64,000 bases of DNA from Sva-07 sp963741755. GTDB lineage: Bacteria; Actinomycetota; Acidimicrobiia; Acidimicrobiales; Ilumatobacteraceae. The notes under the pieces were generated by a model. That model ran no database searches and was not told the origin of the DNA. It saw nothing but the letters and a program-made list of their open reading frames with translations. Made by a program: the position numbers and the translations under genes. The first letter of the stretch is position 1; each line of letters starts with the position of its first letter. The stretch covers positions 88,898 to 152,897 of the forward strand of contig CAVUJG010000019.1 in the NCBI GenBank assembly GCA_963741755.1, read 5' to 3'. Below are positions 40,540 to 48,769 of this stretch, piece after piece.

Positions 40540-41498
40540 GGTTCGGCCTGCTCACTGGTCGGATGCGCGACCGCCGTGAGCCAGTCGATCACGTGCTGGC
40601 GAACGTCGGGAGGCGACTCGATCACCGCATGATCGAGCAGGCCGAGCGCCCACGACCTGAACGCTGCGAGATTGCCCGCAGGGACCGACACCAGGATGCT
40701 GCCATCGCCGCCCCGCTCGACGACACGCTCGGCGCCGAGTTCGCGTTCGATCGCGGCGGCACGTAGGGCGTCGATCCGAACGAGTGCTTCGATGCGTTCA
40801 TCGCTGCCATCGGCGATCTGTTTGGGATCGGCCGGAAACGCCGTTCGCGGGTCGAACGAGGCCGGACGTTCGAACGAGCCGGCCGCACCCACCTCGATCC
40901 CGTCGGCCCCGCCCTCGAAACGGTCGACGCGGAACGTCCGCCGCTCGCCACGGACGTGGTCGTGGCCGATCACGTACCAGAACCCACCGCGGAGCAACAG
41001 CCCCCACGGATCGAGCACTCGGCGCTCACCGCGATAGGCGAACTCGATCGAGGAACGAGCGGCGACCGCTCGGCGGATCGCCGGGAGTTCCGGACGTTCG
41101 GGGAGCACCGCCGACACCGGCGGACGCTCGTCACCCAGCGCGCCACCGAGCTTCCAGAGCGCGTCGCGGCCGGCATCGGTGCGCACGGCGGCTACTGCGA
41201 CCTGCAGCGCTCGCATCTCGTCGGGCGCCAAGTCGAGGTCGTCGAGTTCGTAGGCGCGGCGGTCGACGCGATAGCGGGTCTGACCTGCCATCGGACCGCC
41301 ACCGACGATCTCGGTGTCGATCGGAACCCCGATGTCGCGCAACGCCGACTTGTCGCGTTCGAACGCAGCCCGTCGAGCCTTGTCGTTGTCGGGATACTGG
41401 CCGTCGAGCTCACCTGCGATCTGGACGAGGCTGAGGGGCTCGACGGTCTCGAGCAGCAACGCCAACAGGTTCGTGAGGCGCTCGATGCGATCAACCAT
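40536..41498 (-). CDS. pafB: WYL-domain transcription regulator, PafB-like
   Basis: First of the tandem pair. Residues 1-65 form an HTH_11/DeoR-like domain (RIERLTNLLALLLETVEPLSLVQIAGEL, then a FERDKSALRDIGVPI helix), and about 150-225 is the WYL domain (SIEFAYRGERRVLDPWGLLLRGGFWYVIGHDHVRGERRTFRVDRFEG), with the WCX extension to the end. PafB and PafC act as a heterodimer; the 4-base overlap ensures equal synthesis. The ATG at 41498 is used; a TTG one codon upstream is possible. Length 320. Confidence 0.87.
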   Translation of the reverse strand: MVDRIERLTNLLALLLETVEPLSLVQIAGELDGQYPDNDKARRAAFERDKSALRDIGVPIDTEIVGGGPMAGQTRYRVDRRAYELDDLDLAPDEMRALQVAVAAVRTDAGRDALWKLGGALGDERPPVSAVLPERPELPAIRRAVAARSSIEFAYRGERRVLDPWGLLLRGGFWYVIGHDHVRGERRTFRVDRFEGGADGIEVGAAGSFERPASFDPRTAFPADPKQIADGSDERIEALVRIDALRAAAIERELGAERVVERGGDGSILVSVPAGNLAAFRSWALGLLDHAVIESPPDVRQHVIDWLTAVAHPTSEQAEP

Positions 41499-41553
41499 CA
41501 ACCGCCGACGTTACCCGTGGCGTCGGACGCCACGGGCAACGCAGCAGGCCGGA

Positions 41554-42972
41554 TCAGAGCTGCAGCGACTTGGTCTGCAGGAACTCGTCGATGCCGTACG
41601 GGCCGTTCTCGCGGCCGTAGCCCGACTGCTTGTAGCCACCGAACGGGGCTGCAATGTTGAACGAACCACCGTTGACGTCGACGGCGCCGGTGCGCATGCG
41701 CCGCGCGACGGCGATCGCACGGTCCTTGTCGGCCGACCAGACACCGCCCGAGAGCCCGTAGAGGCTGTCGTTGGCGATGCGCACAGCGTCGTCCTCGTCG
41801 TCGTAGCCGATGATCGACAGCACCGGGCCGAAGATCTCCTCCTGGGCGACGGTCATGTCGTTGGTGACGTTGGCGAGCACGGTCGGCTTGACGAAGTAGC
41901 CGGTCTCGTGGCCTTCGGGCTTGCCGAGGCCGCCGGCAGCGACGACAGCGCCCTCGTCGATGCCCTGCTGGATGTAGCCCTGCACGCGGTCCCACTGGGC
42001 CTGGCTGATCAGCGGGCCGAGGTGCATGCCCTCCTTGGCCGGGTCGTCGACGCCCATGGCCTCGGCCGCAGCGGCGGCGATGGCGACGGCCTCGTCGTAG
42101 CGGCTGTTGGGCACGAGCATCCGCGTGTGGGCGGTGCAGGTCTGACCCGAGTTGAGGTAGCAGGCGAACAGACCCTTGGGAATGACCGCCGCGAAGTCGG
42201 CGTCGTCGAGCACGATGTTGGCCGACTTGCCGCCGAGCTCGAGCGCCACGCGCTTGACCGTGCCGGCTGCAGCGGCGGCGACCTGCTTGCCGGCGCGCGT
42301 CGAGCCGGTGAAGCTGACCATGTCGACGTCGGGATGCTCGGAGATCGCGGCGCCGACGACCGGGCCGGTGCCCGACACCATGTTGAACACGCCGGCCGGC
42401 AGGCCGACCTCGTGGATGATCTCGGCGAGGATGAACGCGTTGAGCGGGGCGACCTCGGACGGCTTGAGCACGAACGTGCAGCCGGCGGCGAGGGCGCCAC
42501 CGAGCTTGCAGATGATCTGGTGCAGCGGGTAGTTCCACGGCGTGATCGCACCGACGACGCCAACGGGCTCCTTGACGACCAGGCTGTTGCCGATCGTCTC
42601 TTCGAACTCGAACGTGTCGAGCAGCGTGGCGTAGGTCTGCATGTTGCCGGCGGGAAGACCGGCCTGGATCATCGTCGACCAGGTGATCGGCATGCCGACT
42701 TCACCGGAGATGACCTCGGCGATCTCGGCCGAGCGTGCCTGCAGCGCCTCGTTGAGTCGCACCATGTACTTCTGGCGCTCTTCGACCGGGGTGGCGGCCC
42801 ACGAGTCGAACGCCCGGCGGGCAGCGGCGACGGCCTTGTCGACGTCGCTGGCGGTGCCCTCGGGAATCGAGCCCATGACCTGTTCGGTGCCGGCGTTGAT
42901 GACCTCGATCGTGCCGGTTCCGTCGGAGGGAACCCAGGCACCGTCGATGTAGATGTTGGTGTAGTCGCGCAT
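41554..42972 (-). CDS. NAD(P)-dependent aldehyde dehydrogenase
   Basis: Oxidises an aldehyde to the carboxylate with NAD(P)+. VGVVGAITPWNYPLHQI, LKPSEVAPLNAF, the Rossmann FTGSTRAGKQVA, the general base Glu in LELGGKSANIV (about E245) and nucleophile Cys in NSGQTCTAHTR (about C279) are all present, followed by QEEIFGPVLSI. Length 472. Two starts are possible; 42972 (MRDYTNIYIDGAW) matches the usual N-terminus better than 42990. The specific aldehyde is unknown. Immediately upstream is the CsoR/CstR-like regulator, but it ends 70 bases before this gene, so the two are not clearly an operon. Confidence 0.93.
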   Translation of the reverse strand: MRDYTNIYIDGAWVPSDGTGTIEVINAGTEQVMGSIPEGTASDVDKAVAAARRAFDSWAATPVEERQKYMVRLNEALQARSAEIAEVISGEVGMPITWSTMIQAGLPAGNMQTYATLLDTFEFEETIGNSLVVKEPVGVVGAITPWNYPLHQIICKLGGALAAGCTFVLKPSEVAPLNAFILAEIIHEVGLPAGVFNMVSGTGPVVGAAISEHPDVDMVSFTGSTRAGKQVAAAAAGTVKRVALELGGKSANIVLDDADFAAVIPKGLFACYLNSGQTCTAHTRMLVPNSRYDEAVAIAAAAAEAMGVDDPAKEGMHLGPLISQAQWDRVQGYIQQGIDEGAVVAAGGLGKPEGHETGYFVKPTVLANVTNDMTVAQEEIFGPVLSIIGYDDEDDAVRIANDSLYGLSGGVWSADKDRAIAVARRMRTGAVDVNGGSFNIAAPFGGYKQSGYGRENGPYGIDEFLQTKSLQL

Positions 42973-43042
42973 GGCGCGAGTCTTGCCCATCGAGCGCCCG
43001 GTGCTGTAACCGAGCGCTTCGCTCAGCGGACCGCCGAGGCGA

Positions 43043-43315
43043 TCAGCTGAGCTTCATGAAGAGGCGTTCGAGCTCGTCGGCGTCGAGGTCGGGCTGCTCG
43101 TCCGAACCCTCCGGCACCGTGACGCAATGGCGCATTCCGGCCACGACGAGTCGATAGCCGACCCGGTCGAGCGCGGCCTTGCACGCCGACAGCTGCGTGA
43201 CGACGTCGCCGCAGTTCTGGCCTTCCTCGATCATGCGTTGGACCCCACGGATCTGACCCTCGAGGCGGCGCAACCGCTTCAACACGTCGTCGTTGACATC
43301 CTCCGGAAATCGCAT
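43043..43315 (-). CDS. CsoR/RcnR/CstR-family repressor, Cys-Cys type
   Basis: A 90-residue all-helical repressor (DUF156 family). VLKRLRRLEGQIRGVQRMIEEGQNCGDVVTQLSACKAALDRVG matches the family. CsoR copper sensors have a Cys-His-Cys site with spacings of 25 and 4 residues; here the positions are C35, G60 and C64, so the metal-binding His is missing while the two cysteines keep their 29-residue spacing. That is the arrangement of the persulfide sensor CstR. A neighbouring H63 could partly substitute. Regulation of sulfur or reactive-sulfur genes is thus a better guess than copper. ATG 43315 begins MRFPEDV. Confidence 0.85.
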   Translation of the reverse strand: MRFPEDVNDDVLKRLRRLEGQIRGVQRMIEEGQNCGDVVTQLSACKAALDRVGYRLVVAGMRHCVTVPEGSDEQPDLDADELERLFMKLS

Positions 43316-43354
43316 CGCCAAATCGTACCCCTCCCCGTATCCACGACCCAGCAC

Positions 43355-43470
43355 CCCGAAAAATGTGCGCCAGCGTTCACGGGCGGACAAAATTCGCGCA
43401 CATTTCGGCGAGTCCCCCGAAACGTGCACGAAAAACGGTCACGGGTGACAGCACAGCCACATTTTTCGGG
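43355..43470. repeat. array of four alternating inverted repeats
   Basis: CCCGAAAAATGTG at 43355-43367 (forward), GCGCACATTTCGG at 43396-43408 (reverse), CCCCGAAACGTGC at 43415-43427 (forward) and CACATTTTTCGGG at 43458-43470 (reverse). Copies 1 and 2, and 3 and 4, can pair as hairpins, and 1 pairs perfectly with 4 over 13 bases. The array sits between the pgi stop and the CsoR/CstR-like start. Confidence 0.7.
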
Positions 43471-43496
43471 AGGGGCTGGCGTGAGTTGGCGGCGAG

Positions 43497-45044
43497 TCAG
43501 CGGCGGGCGCGGTACCAGGCGATGAGGGCGTTGGTGGCGGCGTCATGGGCGGACGGATCGGGTTCGCCGGTCAGTTCCGGGGTGATCTGGTTGGCCAGCT
43601 CCTTGCCGAGCTCGACGCCCCACTGGTCGTAGCTGTTGACGCCCCAGATCGTCCCCTGGACGTGGACGATGTGCTCGTACAACGCGATCAGCTGGCCGAG
43701 CACCGACGGGGTGAGCTGCTCGGCGAGGATCACCGTGTTCGGTCGGTCGCCGTCGAACTGTCGGTACGGCTCGCCCGGGGCCGCATCACGCCCGAACGCG
43801 AGCGCCTCGGACTGGGCGAACAGGTTCGCCATCAGCAGGTCGTGGTGCTCGCGATGGGGGTGGTGTGGTGTGGCGAAGCCGATGAAGTCGACCGGCACGA
43901 TTCGGGTGCCCTGGTGCAGCAGTTGATAGAACGCGTGCTGCCCGTTGGTCCCGGGCTCGCCCCACACGATCGGGCCGGTCGCGCCGGTGACCGGCGTGCC
44001 GTCGAGGCGGACCGACTTGCCGTTCGACTCCATGTCGAGCTGTTGCAGGTACGCCGGGAATCGGCCGAGTTCCTCGGCGTAGGGCAACACCGCTTTGGTG
44101 TCGAAGCCGAACCCGTTTGCATACCAGACACCGAGCATCGCCAGGATCACCGGTGCATTGTCGGCGAGCGGTGCGGTGCGGAAGTGCTCGTCGACGAGGT
44201 GGAAGCCGTGCAGGAACTCACGGAACCGATCCGGACCGATGGCGATCATCACCGACAGCCCGATCGCGGAATCGACCGAGTAGCGACCTCCGACCCAATC
44301 CCAGAAGCCGAACATGTTGGCGGTGTCGATGCCGAACTCGGCGACCCGCTCGGCATTGGTCGACACGGCGACGAAGTGGTCGCGAACGGCGTCCTCGCCG
44401 AGCGAGTCGACCAGCCACGTCCGCGCCGTGCGCGCATTGGTGAGCGTCTCGATCGTGCCGAACGTCTTCGACGCCACCACGAACAGCGTCGAGGCCGGGT
44501 CGGAGCCGGCGAGCACACCGGCGATGTCGGCGCCGTCGACGTTCGACACGAACGAGCAGCGGATCCGCTCGTGCCGGTACGCGTCGAGGGCCCGGTACAC
44601 CATCGCTGGGCCGAGGTCGGATCCGCCGATGCCGATGTTGACCACATGGGTGATCCGGTCGTCGGCGCGCACCCGGTCGGCAAACGCACTCATCTGGTCG
44701 AGCACGTCGTGTACGTCGCCAACGACATCGGCGCCATCGACGGTCATCACCGTGCCGGCAGGCGCTCGCAACGCCATGTGCATCACGGCGCGGTCCTCGG
44801 TGACGTTGACGTGCTCGCCGGCGAACATCGCATCACGACGAGCTGCCACACCCGACCGATCGGCGAGCGAGACGAGCCCGGCGAGCACGGCGTCGTCGAT
44901 GCGGTGCTTCGAGTAGTCGATGCGCAGGTCGGCGACATCGACGACGTAGCGCTGGGCCCGGCCGGGATCGTCGGCGAAGAGCGTGCGCAGGTGGGCGGGA
45001 AGGGGCAGCTCGGCCAGAGCCGAGTTGAGATCGGCGGTGTCCAT
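43497..45044 (-). CDS. pgi: glucose-6-phosphate isomerase
   Basis: Interconverts glucose-6-phosphate and fructose-6-phosphate. IGIGGSDLGPAMVYRAL, the phosphate-binding VASKTFGTIETLTNA, the signature FGFWDWVGGRYSVDSAIGLS, the catalytic GEPGTNGQHAFYQLLHQG and the C-terminal IWGVNSYDQWGVELGKELA are all in place. Length 515, starting at ATG 45044 (MDTADLNSAL). It lies 11 bases downstream of the 6-phosphogluconolactonase gene on the same strand, so the two are co-transcribed and link glycolysis with the oxidative pentose phosphate pathway. Confidence 0.96.
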   Translation of the reverse strand: MDTADLNSALAELPLPAHLRTLFADDPGRAQRYVVDVADLRIDYSKHRIDDAVLAGLVSLADRSGVAARRDAMFAGEHVNVTEDRAVMHMALRAPAGTVMTVDGADVVGDVHDVLDQMSAFADRVRADDRITHVVNIGIGGSDLGPAMVYRALDAYRHERIRCSFVSNVDGADIAGVLAGSDPASTLFVVASKTFGTIETLTNARTARTWLVDSLGEDAVRDHFVAVSTNAERVAEFGIDTANMFGFWDWVGGRYSVDSAIGLSVMIAIGPDRFREFLHGFHLVDEHFRTAPLADNAPVILAMLGVWYANGFGFDTKAVLPYAEELGRFPAYLQQLDMESNGKSVRLDGTPVTGATGPIVWGEPGTNGQHAFYQLLHQGTRIVPVDFIGFATPHHPHREHHDLLMANLFAQSEALAFGRDAAPGEPYRQFDGDRPNTVILAEQLTPSVLGQLIALYEHIVHVQGTIWGVNSYDQWGVELGKELANQITPELTGEPDPSAHDAATNALIAWYRARR

Positions 45045-45055
45045 CGGGATCGAAC

Positions 45056-45709
45056 CTAGCGCGGCGCCCGGTCGGCCAGATCGCCGGCAGCGGCCGGATC
45101 GAGCATCGCCCAGGTGTCGGTGCGCCGCAGCCGTGCGACGGGCAGCGACCGGTCGCCCGCCAACCATCGGTGCATCATCGGCGCCTTCGACGACCCGTAC
45201 GTGAGCATGAGTCGTGCACGCGCTGCGTTGACGACCGGCGGCGTCAACGTCATCCGCCGGAAACCATTGAACTCGCCGACGACGTCGCACGCCAGGTCGC
45301 TGTCGACGACCGGGTCGCCAGGGGGCCACGACGCGGTATGCCCGTCGTCGCCCAGGCCGAGGTGGACCACGTCGAAGCGTTCAGGGAGTCCGGCGGCATA
45401 CCGGCGGGCGGCGCCGGCGAGGTCGACGTCGGTGACCGGCATCAACTCGACGCGACATGGCAGGGGGTCGAGCTGACGGGCGTTTCGTTCGCCATGACCA
45501 TCGGGAGCCACGCGCTCGTCGACCTGCCACACGGTGACCCGATTCCAAGGCACATCGAGTTCGAGCAGAGCGCCGAACATCGGTGGAGCCGAGCTGCCAC
45601 CGCTCACCGCGAGCGACACCGACCCGCGGCGCCGCACCGCATCACGCAGGCGTCGCGCCAGCCACCGCGCAGCGTCGGCAGCGGGATCGTCGGTGACTCG
45701 CAACTCCAC
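45056..45709 (-). CDS. pgl: 6-phosphogluconolactonase
   Basis: Hydrolyses 6-phosphogluconolactone in the oxidative pentose phosphate pathway. The NagB/RpiA/Pgl fold is visible in VSLAVSGGSSAPPMFGALLELDVPWNRVTVWQVDERVAPDGHGERNARQL (phosphate-binding SGGSS and the DERVAP motif) and FDVVHLGLGDDGHTASWPPGDP. Length 217. The start GTG 45709 is supported by TAGGGT on the minus strand 7 bases upstream, which rules out several longer in-frame starts. The start lies close to the divergent RarD-like gene, and pgi follows 11 bases downstream. Confidence 0.92.
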   Translation of the reverse strand: MELRVTDDPAADAARWLARRLRDAVRRRGSVSLAVSGGSSAPPMFGALLELDVPWNRVTVWQVDERVAPDGHGERNARQLDPLPCRVELMPVTDVDLAGAARRYAAGLPERFDVVHLGLGDDGHTASWPPGDPVVDSDLACDVVGEFNGFRRMTLTPPVVNAARARLMLTYGSSKAPMMHRWLAGDRSLPVARLRRTDTWAMLDPAAAGDLADRAPR

Positions 45710-45716
45710 AGGTCCC

Positions 45717-45722
45717 ACCCTA
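45717..45722 (-). promoter_or_regulatory. -10-like box TAGGGT, leaderless start of pgl
   Basis: On the minus strand TAGGGT ends 7 bases before GTG 45709. Confidence 0.5.
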
Positions 45723-45788
45723 GACACCAGCTCCGCAGGGTCGATCGCTTTCCACGACGAGGCCCTCGGCTCGTACTGTACGCAGCCG

Positions 45789-46709
45789 ATGTCTGAGCCC
45801 GTCCGATCCACCCGCACGGTGCAGCGCGGGGTGCAGTTGGGCGTCGCCGCGTACCTGCTGTGGGGCTTCCTCACGATCTACTGGAAGCGGCTCAAGGCCT
45901 TCGATGCGTTCGAGTTGATCGCGTGGCGGATGTCGTGCGCCGGTGTTGTCATGGCCGTGATCGTCACCGCTCGACGGACGTGGCCGAACATCGTCGCCGC
46001 ACTGCGCCACGGACCGACGGCACGTCGCTTGCTGATGGCGTCGGTGCTGCTCACGTTGAACTGGGGCAGCTACGTGTGGGCGGTCACGAACGACCGCGTG
46101 ATCGAAACGGCACTCGGCTACTTCATTGCGCCGCTGGCGACCATGGCGATCGGGGTGTTCGTTCTGCACGAGGAACCCACCGCTGCACAACGCGTGGCAT
46201 TCGGATTCGCAGCGGTCGCCGTCGTCATCCTCACGATCTCCTACGGCCGCCCGCCCTGGATCGCGTTGCTGATCGCTGCGACCTGGAGCCTCTACGGCCT
46301 CGCCAAGCGTCGCGTGCCGCTCGGTGCGGTCGACAGTCTCGCCGGCGAGACGTTCGTGCTGTTCGTGCCCGCCGTGCTCGCCGTCATCGCGTTCTCGATG
46401 CAGGCCGACAGCGTGGCGCAGACCGCAGACACCGCCGACTGGATCCTGGTGCTCGGCACCGGAGTGGTCACCGCAGTGCCGTTGATGCTGTTCGCGGCGG
46501 CCGCCCAGTCGATCCCCTTCACGTTGCTCGGCCCGCTCAACCTGCTCGTGCCGATCATCAACTTCGGGCTCGGCTGGTTGATCTATGACGAACCGGTGCC
46601 ACCCGACCGCCTCGTCGGCTTTGGCTTCGTGTGGGTCGCATTGATCGTCGTCATGTGGGACCGTGTGTCGACCCACCGACGTTCCGCCGTTCCAGAACCC
46701 CTTGCGTGA
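45789..46709 (+). CDS. RarD-like EamA/DMT-family transporter
   Basis: Ten-helix membrane protein of the drug/metabolite transporter superfamily, closest in style to RarD (chloramphenicol-sensitive protein): VQLGVAAYLLWGFLTIYWKRLKAFDAFELIAWRM is the RarD N-terminus, and LLMASVLLTLNWGSYVWAVTNDRVIETALGYFIAPLATMAIGVFVLHEEPTAAQ is the central signature, followed by a second EamA half ending LLVPIINFGLGWLIYDEPVPPDRLVGFGFVWVALIVVMWD. Length 306. The transported solute is unknown. Divergent from pgl and followed by a tandem palindromic element. Confidence 0.88.
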   Translation: MSEPVRSTRTVQRGVQLGVAAYLLWGFLTIYWKRLKAFDAFELIAWRMSCAGVVMAVIVTARRTWPNIVAALRHGPTARRLLMASVLLTLNWGSYVWAVTNDRVIETALGYFIAPLATMAIGVFVLHEEPTAAQRVAFGFAAVAVVILTISYGRPPWIALLIAATWSLYGLAKRRVPLGAVDSLAGETFVLFVPAVLAVIAFSMQADSVAQTADTADWILVLGTGVVTAVPLMLFAAAAQSIPFTLLGPLNLLVPIINFGLGWLIYDEPVPPDRLVGFGFVWVALIVVMWDRVSTHRRSAVPEPLA

Positions 46710-46721
46710 CCGCCACCTGCA

Positions 46722-46828
46722 CCGCTCCGATGAGCCAGACCTCCGTATACGGTCGCTTCGCTCATCGCAACCGCACCGGCACCCGCTCCGATGAGCCAGA
46801 CCTCCGTATACGGTCGCTTCGCTCATCG
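46722..46828. repeat. tandem two-copy palindromic element after the RarD-like gene
   Basis: Two 46-base direct repeats, 46722-46767 and 46783-46828, offset by 61 bases. Each is a nested palindrome: CGATGAGC ... CCGTATACGG ... GCTCATCG, where the inner 10 bases are a perfect palindrome (46743-46752 and 46804-46813). It starts 13 bases after the RarD-like stop codon and could act as a double terminator or be a REP-like element. Confidence 0.8.
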
Positions 46829-46866
46829 ATGGGAAAGCCCGGCGCCCGGCACGAGCGAGGTCGCGC

Positions 46867-46872
46867 TACCGT
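46867..46872 (+). promoter_or_regulatory. -10-like box TACCGT before the small lipoprotein gene
   Basis: TACCGT ends 6 bases before the ATG at 46879, the apparent true start of the lipoprotein gene, although that ATG is out of frame with the rest of the gene in this sequence. Confidence 0.4.
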
Positions 46873-46878
46873 CCGGGC

Positions 46879-47219
46879 ATGGCCGCCGACGACCCTCACG
46901 CCTGCACCGGTGGTCGAGTGCTGTCACTGTGGGCGCGCTGGGCGCCGTGCTGGCCGGCTGCTTCACGACAGCTGCCGACTTTCGCACGGACGCCGAGGAC
47001 TTCATCGAACAGAACGAGGAACTGCGCGGTGCGTTGTTCCCCGCCACCGAGGACAGCTTCACGACAGCAACGTGCGCCGAGCCTGAGAATCAGGACGAGG
47101 GCACCACGTTTGCCTGCACCGCCACGGACACGACCGGGGCGGCGTGGGAGTTCGAGATCGTCATCACCGGATCGAGCGAGTACGAGGTCAACGTCGCTCG
47201 CCGCCCCGTCGACTCCTGA
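46879..47219 (+). pseudogene. small lipoprotein with apparent one-base deletion at its start
   Basis: Short secreted protein. The body in one frame reads RRRPSRLHRW, then the hydrophobic run SSAVTVGALGAVLAGC, an excellent lipoprotein signal with lipobox LAGC, and a mature domain FRTDAEDFIEQNEELRG ... ATCAEPENQDEGTTFACTATD ... WEFEIVITGSSEYEVNV with two cysteines (DUF4333-like appearance). The only well-placed start, ATG 46879 with a leaderless promoter box, is in the next frame. Adding one base within GGCCGCC (for example one more C) joins them as MARRRPSRLHRW..., 113 residues. So this is either an assembly indel or a mutated start; an upstream ATG at 46791 is a less likely alternative. Confidence 0.65.
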
Positions 47220-47286
47220 ACCCGAACGCGACGGCGCCCGCCGAGCCGGAGATGACTCCGAGTCGGCGGGCGCCGTGCGTCTGGAC

Positions 47287-48726
47287 TCAGGGCGTGTAGA
47301 CCCCGAGCGAGCCGTTGTAGTCGACGACGTCGCCTGCCGGCACGAAGCTCTTGGAAGCGTCGGACCACTGCACCAACTGGGTGCCCTCGGCGTAGAAGGC
47401 ATCCTCGGCGTTCATCTGACCGGCGAGGCCGGCCAAAGCCAGCGGCGACACATAGTCGATGTTCCGAGCCGCGTTGATGATTCCTGCACGGCTGTAATCG
47501 CCATTGGCGATCGCCTGTTCAGCGACGTGGACGGCCAGTTCCATCGACAGCCACCCGGCCAGACCGACGAGGTCCGCAGGGTTGGTGTCCGGCGCATAGG
47601 TCGCCATCGCCGTGATGTACGCCTGGACATCGGCGTCATCGACGTACTCGGGGCTGTCGACGAACTTCACGTTGGACGACGTGTACACCCCGTCGGCGCC
47701 GCCATTGGAAGTGGCATTGAAGAACAGGGGGTTCGCGCACGTTGCGGTCTGGTAGACCGCCGGGTCGAAGTCCGGGTTCGCGGCCTTGGCGTTGCCGAGT
47801 TCGGTCATGAACGCGATGCATTGAGCGCCGAGCGGAACGGCCAGAATTGCATCAGGATTCGCCTGGACGAGGTTGGTCATCTGACCGCTCGGTGCTCCCG
47901 AGTCGGCAGGGTCGATGGTCTCCTGGGCGACTACTTCGATTCCGTTCTCGGCAGCGATCTCGTTGAACGCCTCGAGGTAGGCCTGACCGAACTCGTTGTT
48001 GACGTAGAACAGTCCGACGGTCGAGCCTTCGCCGAGATCGCTCGCGACGAAGTCTGCCCACGCACGCGACTCGATGGCATACGGAACGAGGAGACCCGTG
48101 GTCCACGGATACTCATCGATGTTGCCCCAGTCGGGGGCACCGGTCGAGGCCCACAGCTGCGGGATGCACTGCGCATTCATGTCAGCCTGGATCGCCAGGT
48201 TGTTCGGCGAACCGATCACGCCCGACAGCATGGTGACTTCGTCGTCGAAGACGAGTTCGTCGACGTTTGCCTTGGTGAGGTCGGCGGTGTACTGGTCGTC
48301 CTTGATCACCAGCTCGATCGGGGTCCCCTCGAGGCCACCGTTCGCGTCGTTGTAGTTGTCGATGTACGCCTGCTGGCCCGCCCCGAACGGGGCGAACACC
48401 ACGGCCGGGCCGCCGGACAACGGAATCGAGGTACCGATCTTCAACGTCTCGATCGGCGCAGTCGCCGAATCGGGGTCGTCGCAGGCCTCGGTGTCGACGA
48501 CGAACTCGGCGCCGGACGCTGCCTCGGTCGTGTCGGGGGCATCAGTGGCATCGGGCGCGTCGGTGGCGTCCGGTGCATCAGTGGCATCGGGCGCGTCAGT
48601 GGCGTCCGGTGCATCGGTTTCGGTCGGGGTGGTGTCCCCGGAGTCGGCATTGTCGTCGCTGCCGCATGCGGCGAGCGTGAGTGCGCCGACGGCGGCGAGC
48701 GCCATCAGCTTCTTGGTCTTGACCAT
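47287..48726 (-). CDS. livK: branched-chain amino acid-type ABC transporter substrate-binding lipoprotein
   Basis: Periplasmic-binding-protein-type lipoprotein. The signal MVKTKKLMALAAVGALTLAACGS ends in a lipobox cysteine. A low-complexity linker with five copies of TDAPDA-like repeats (residues about 37-66) joins it to a type I binding domain (LKIGTSIPLSGGPAVVFAPFGAGQQAYIDNYNDANGGLEGTPIELVIKDD) that resembles LivJ/LivK. Length 479. A ribosome-binding sequence (GAGGGGGAAC) precedes the ATG at 48726. Last gene of the liv operon. The ligand could be an amino acid, amide or other small solute. Confidence 0.92.
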   Translation of the reverse strand: MVKTKKLMALAAVGALTLAACGSDDNADSGDTTPTETDAPDATDAPDATDAPDATDAPDATDAPDTTEAASGAEFVVDTEACDDPDSATAPIETLKIGTSIPLSGGPAVVFAPFGAGQQAYIDNYNDANGGLEGTPIELVIKDDQYTADLTKANVDELVFDDEVTMLSGVIGSPNNLAIQADMNAQCIPQLWASTGAPDWGNIDEYPWTTGLLVPYAIESRAWADFVASDLGEGSTVGLFYVNNEFGQAYLEAFNEIAAENGIEVVAQETIDPADSGAPSGQMTNLVQANPDAILAVPLGAQCIAFMTELGNAKAANPDFDPAVYQTATCANPLFFNATSNGGADGVYTSSNVKFVDSPEYVDDADVQAYITAMATYAPDTNPADLVGLAGWLSMELAVHVAEQAIANGDYSRAGIINAARNIDYVSPLALAGLAGQMNAEDAFYAEGTQLVQWSDASKSFVPAGDVVDYNGSLGVYTP

Positions 48727-48769
48727 GATCAGAGTTCCCCCTCTGGGTGGATGTGGATCTGGAGTTGGT

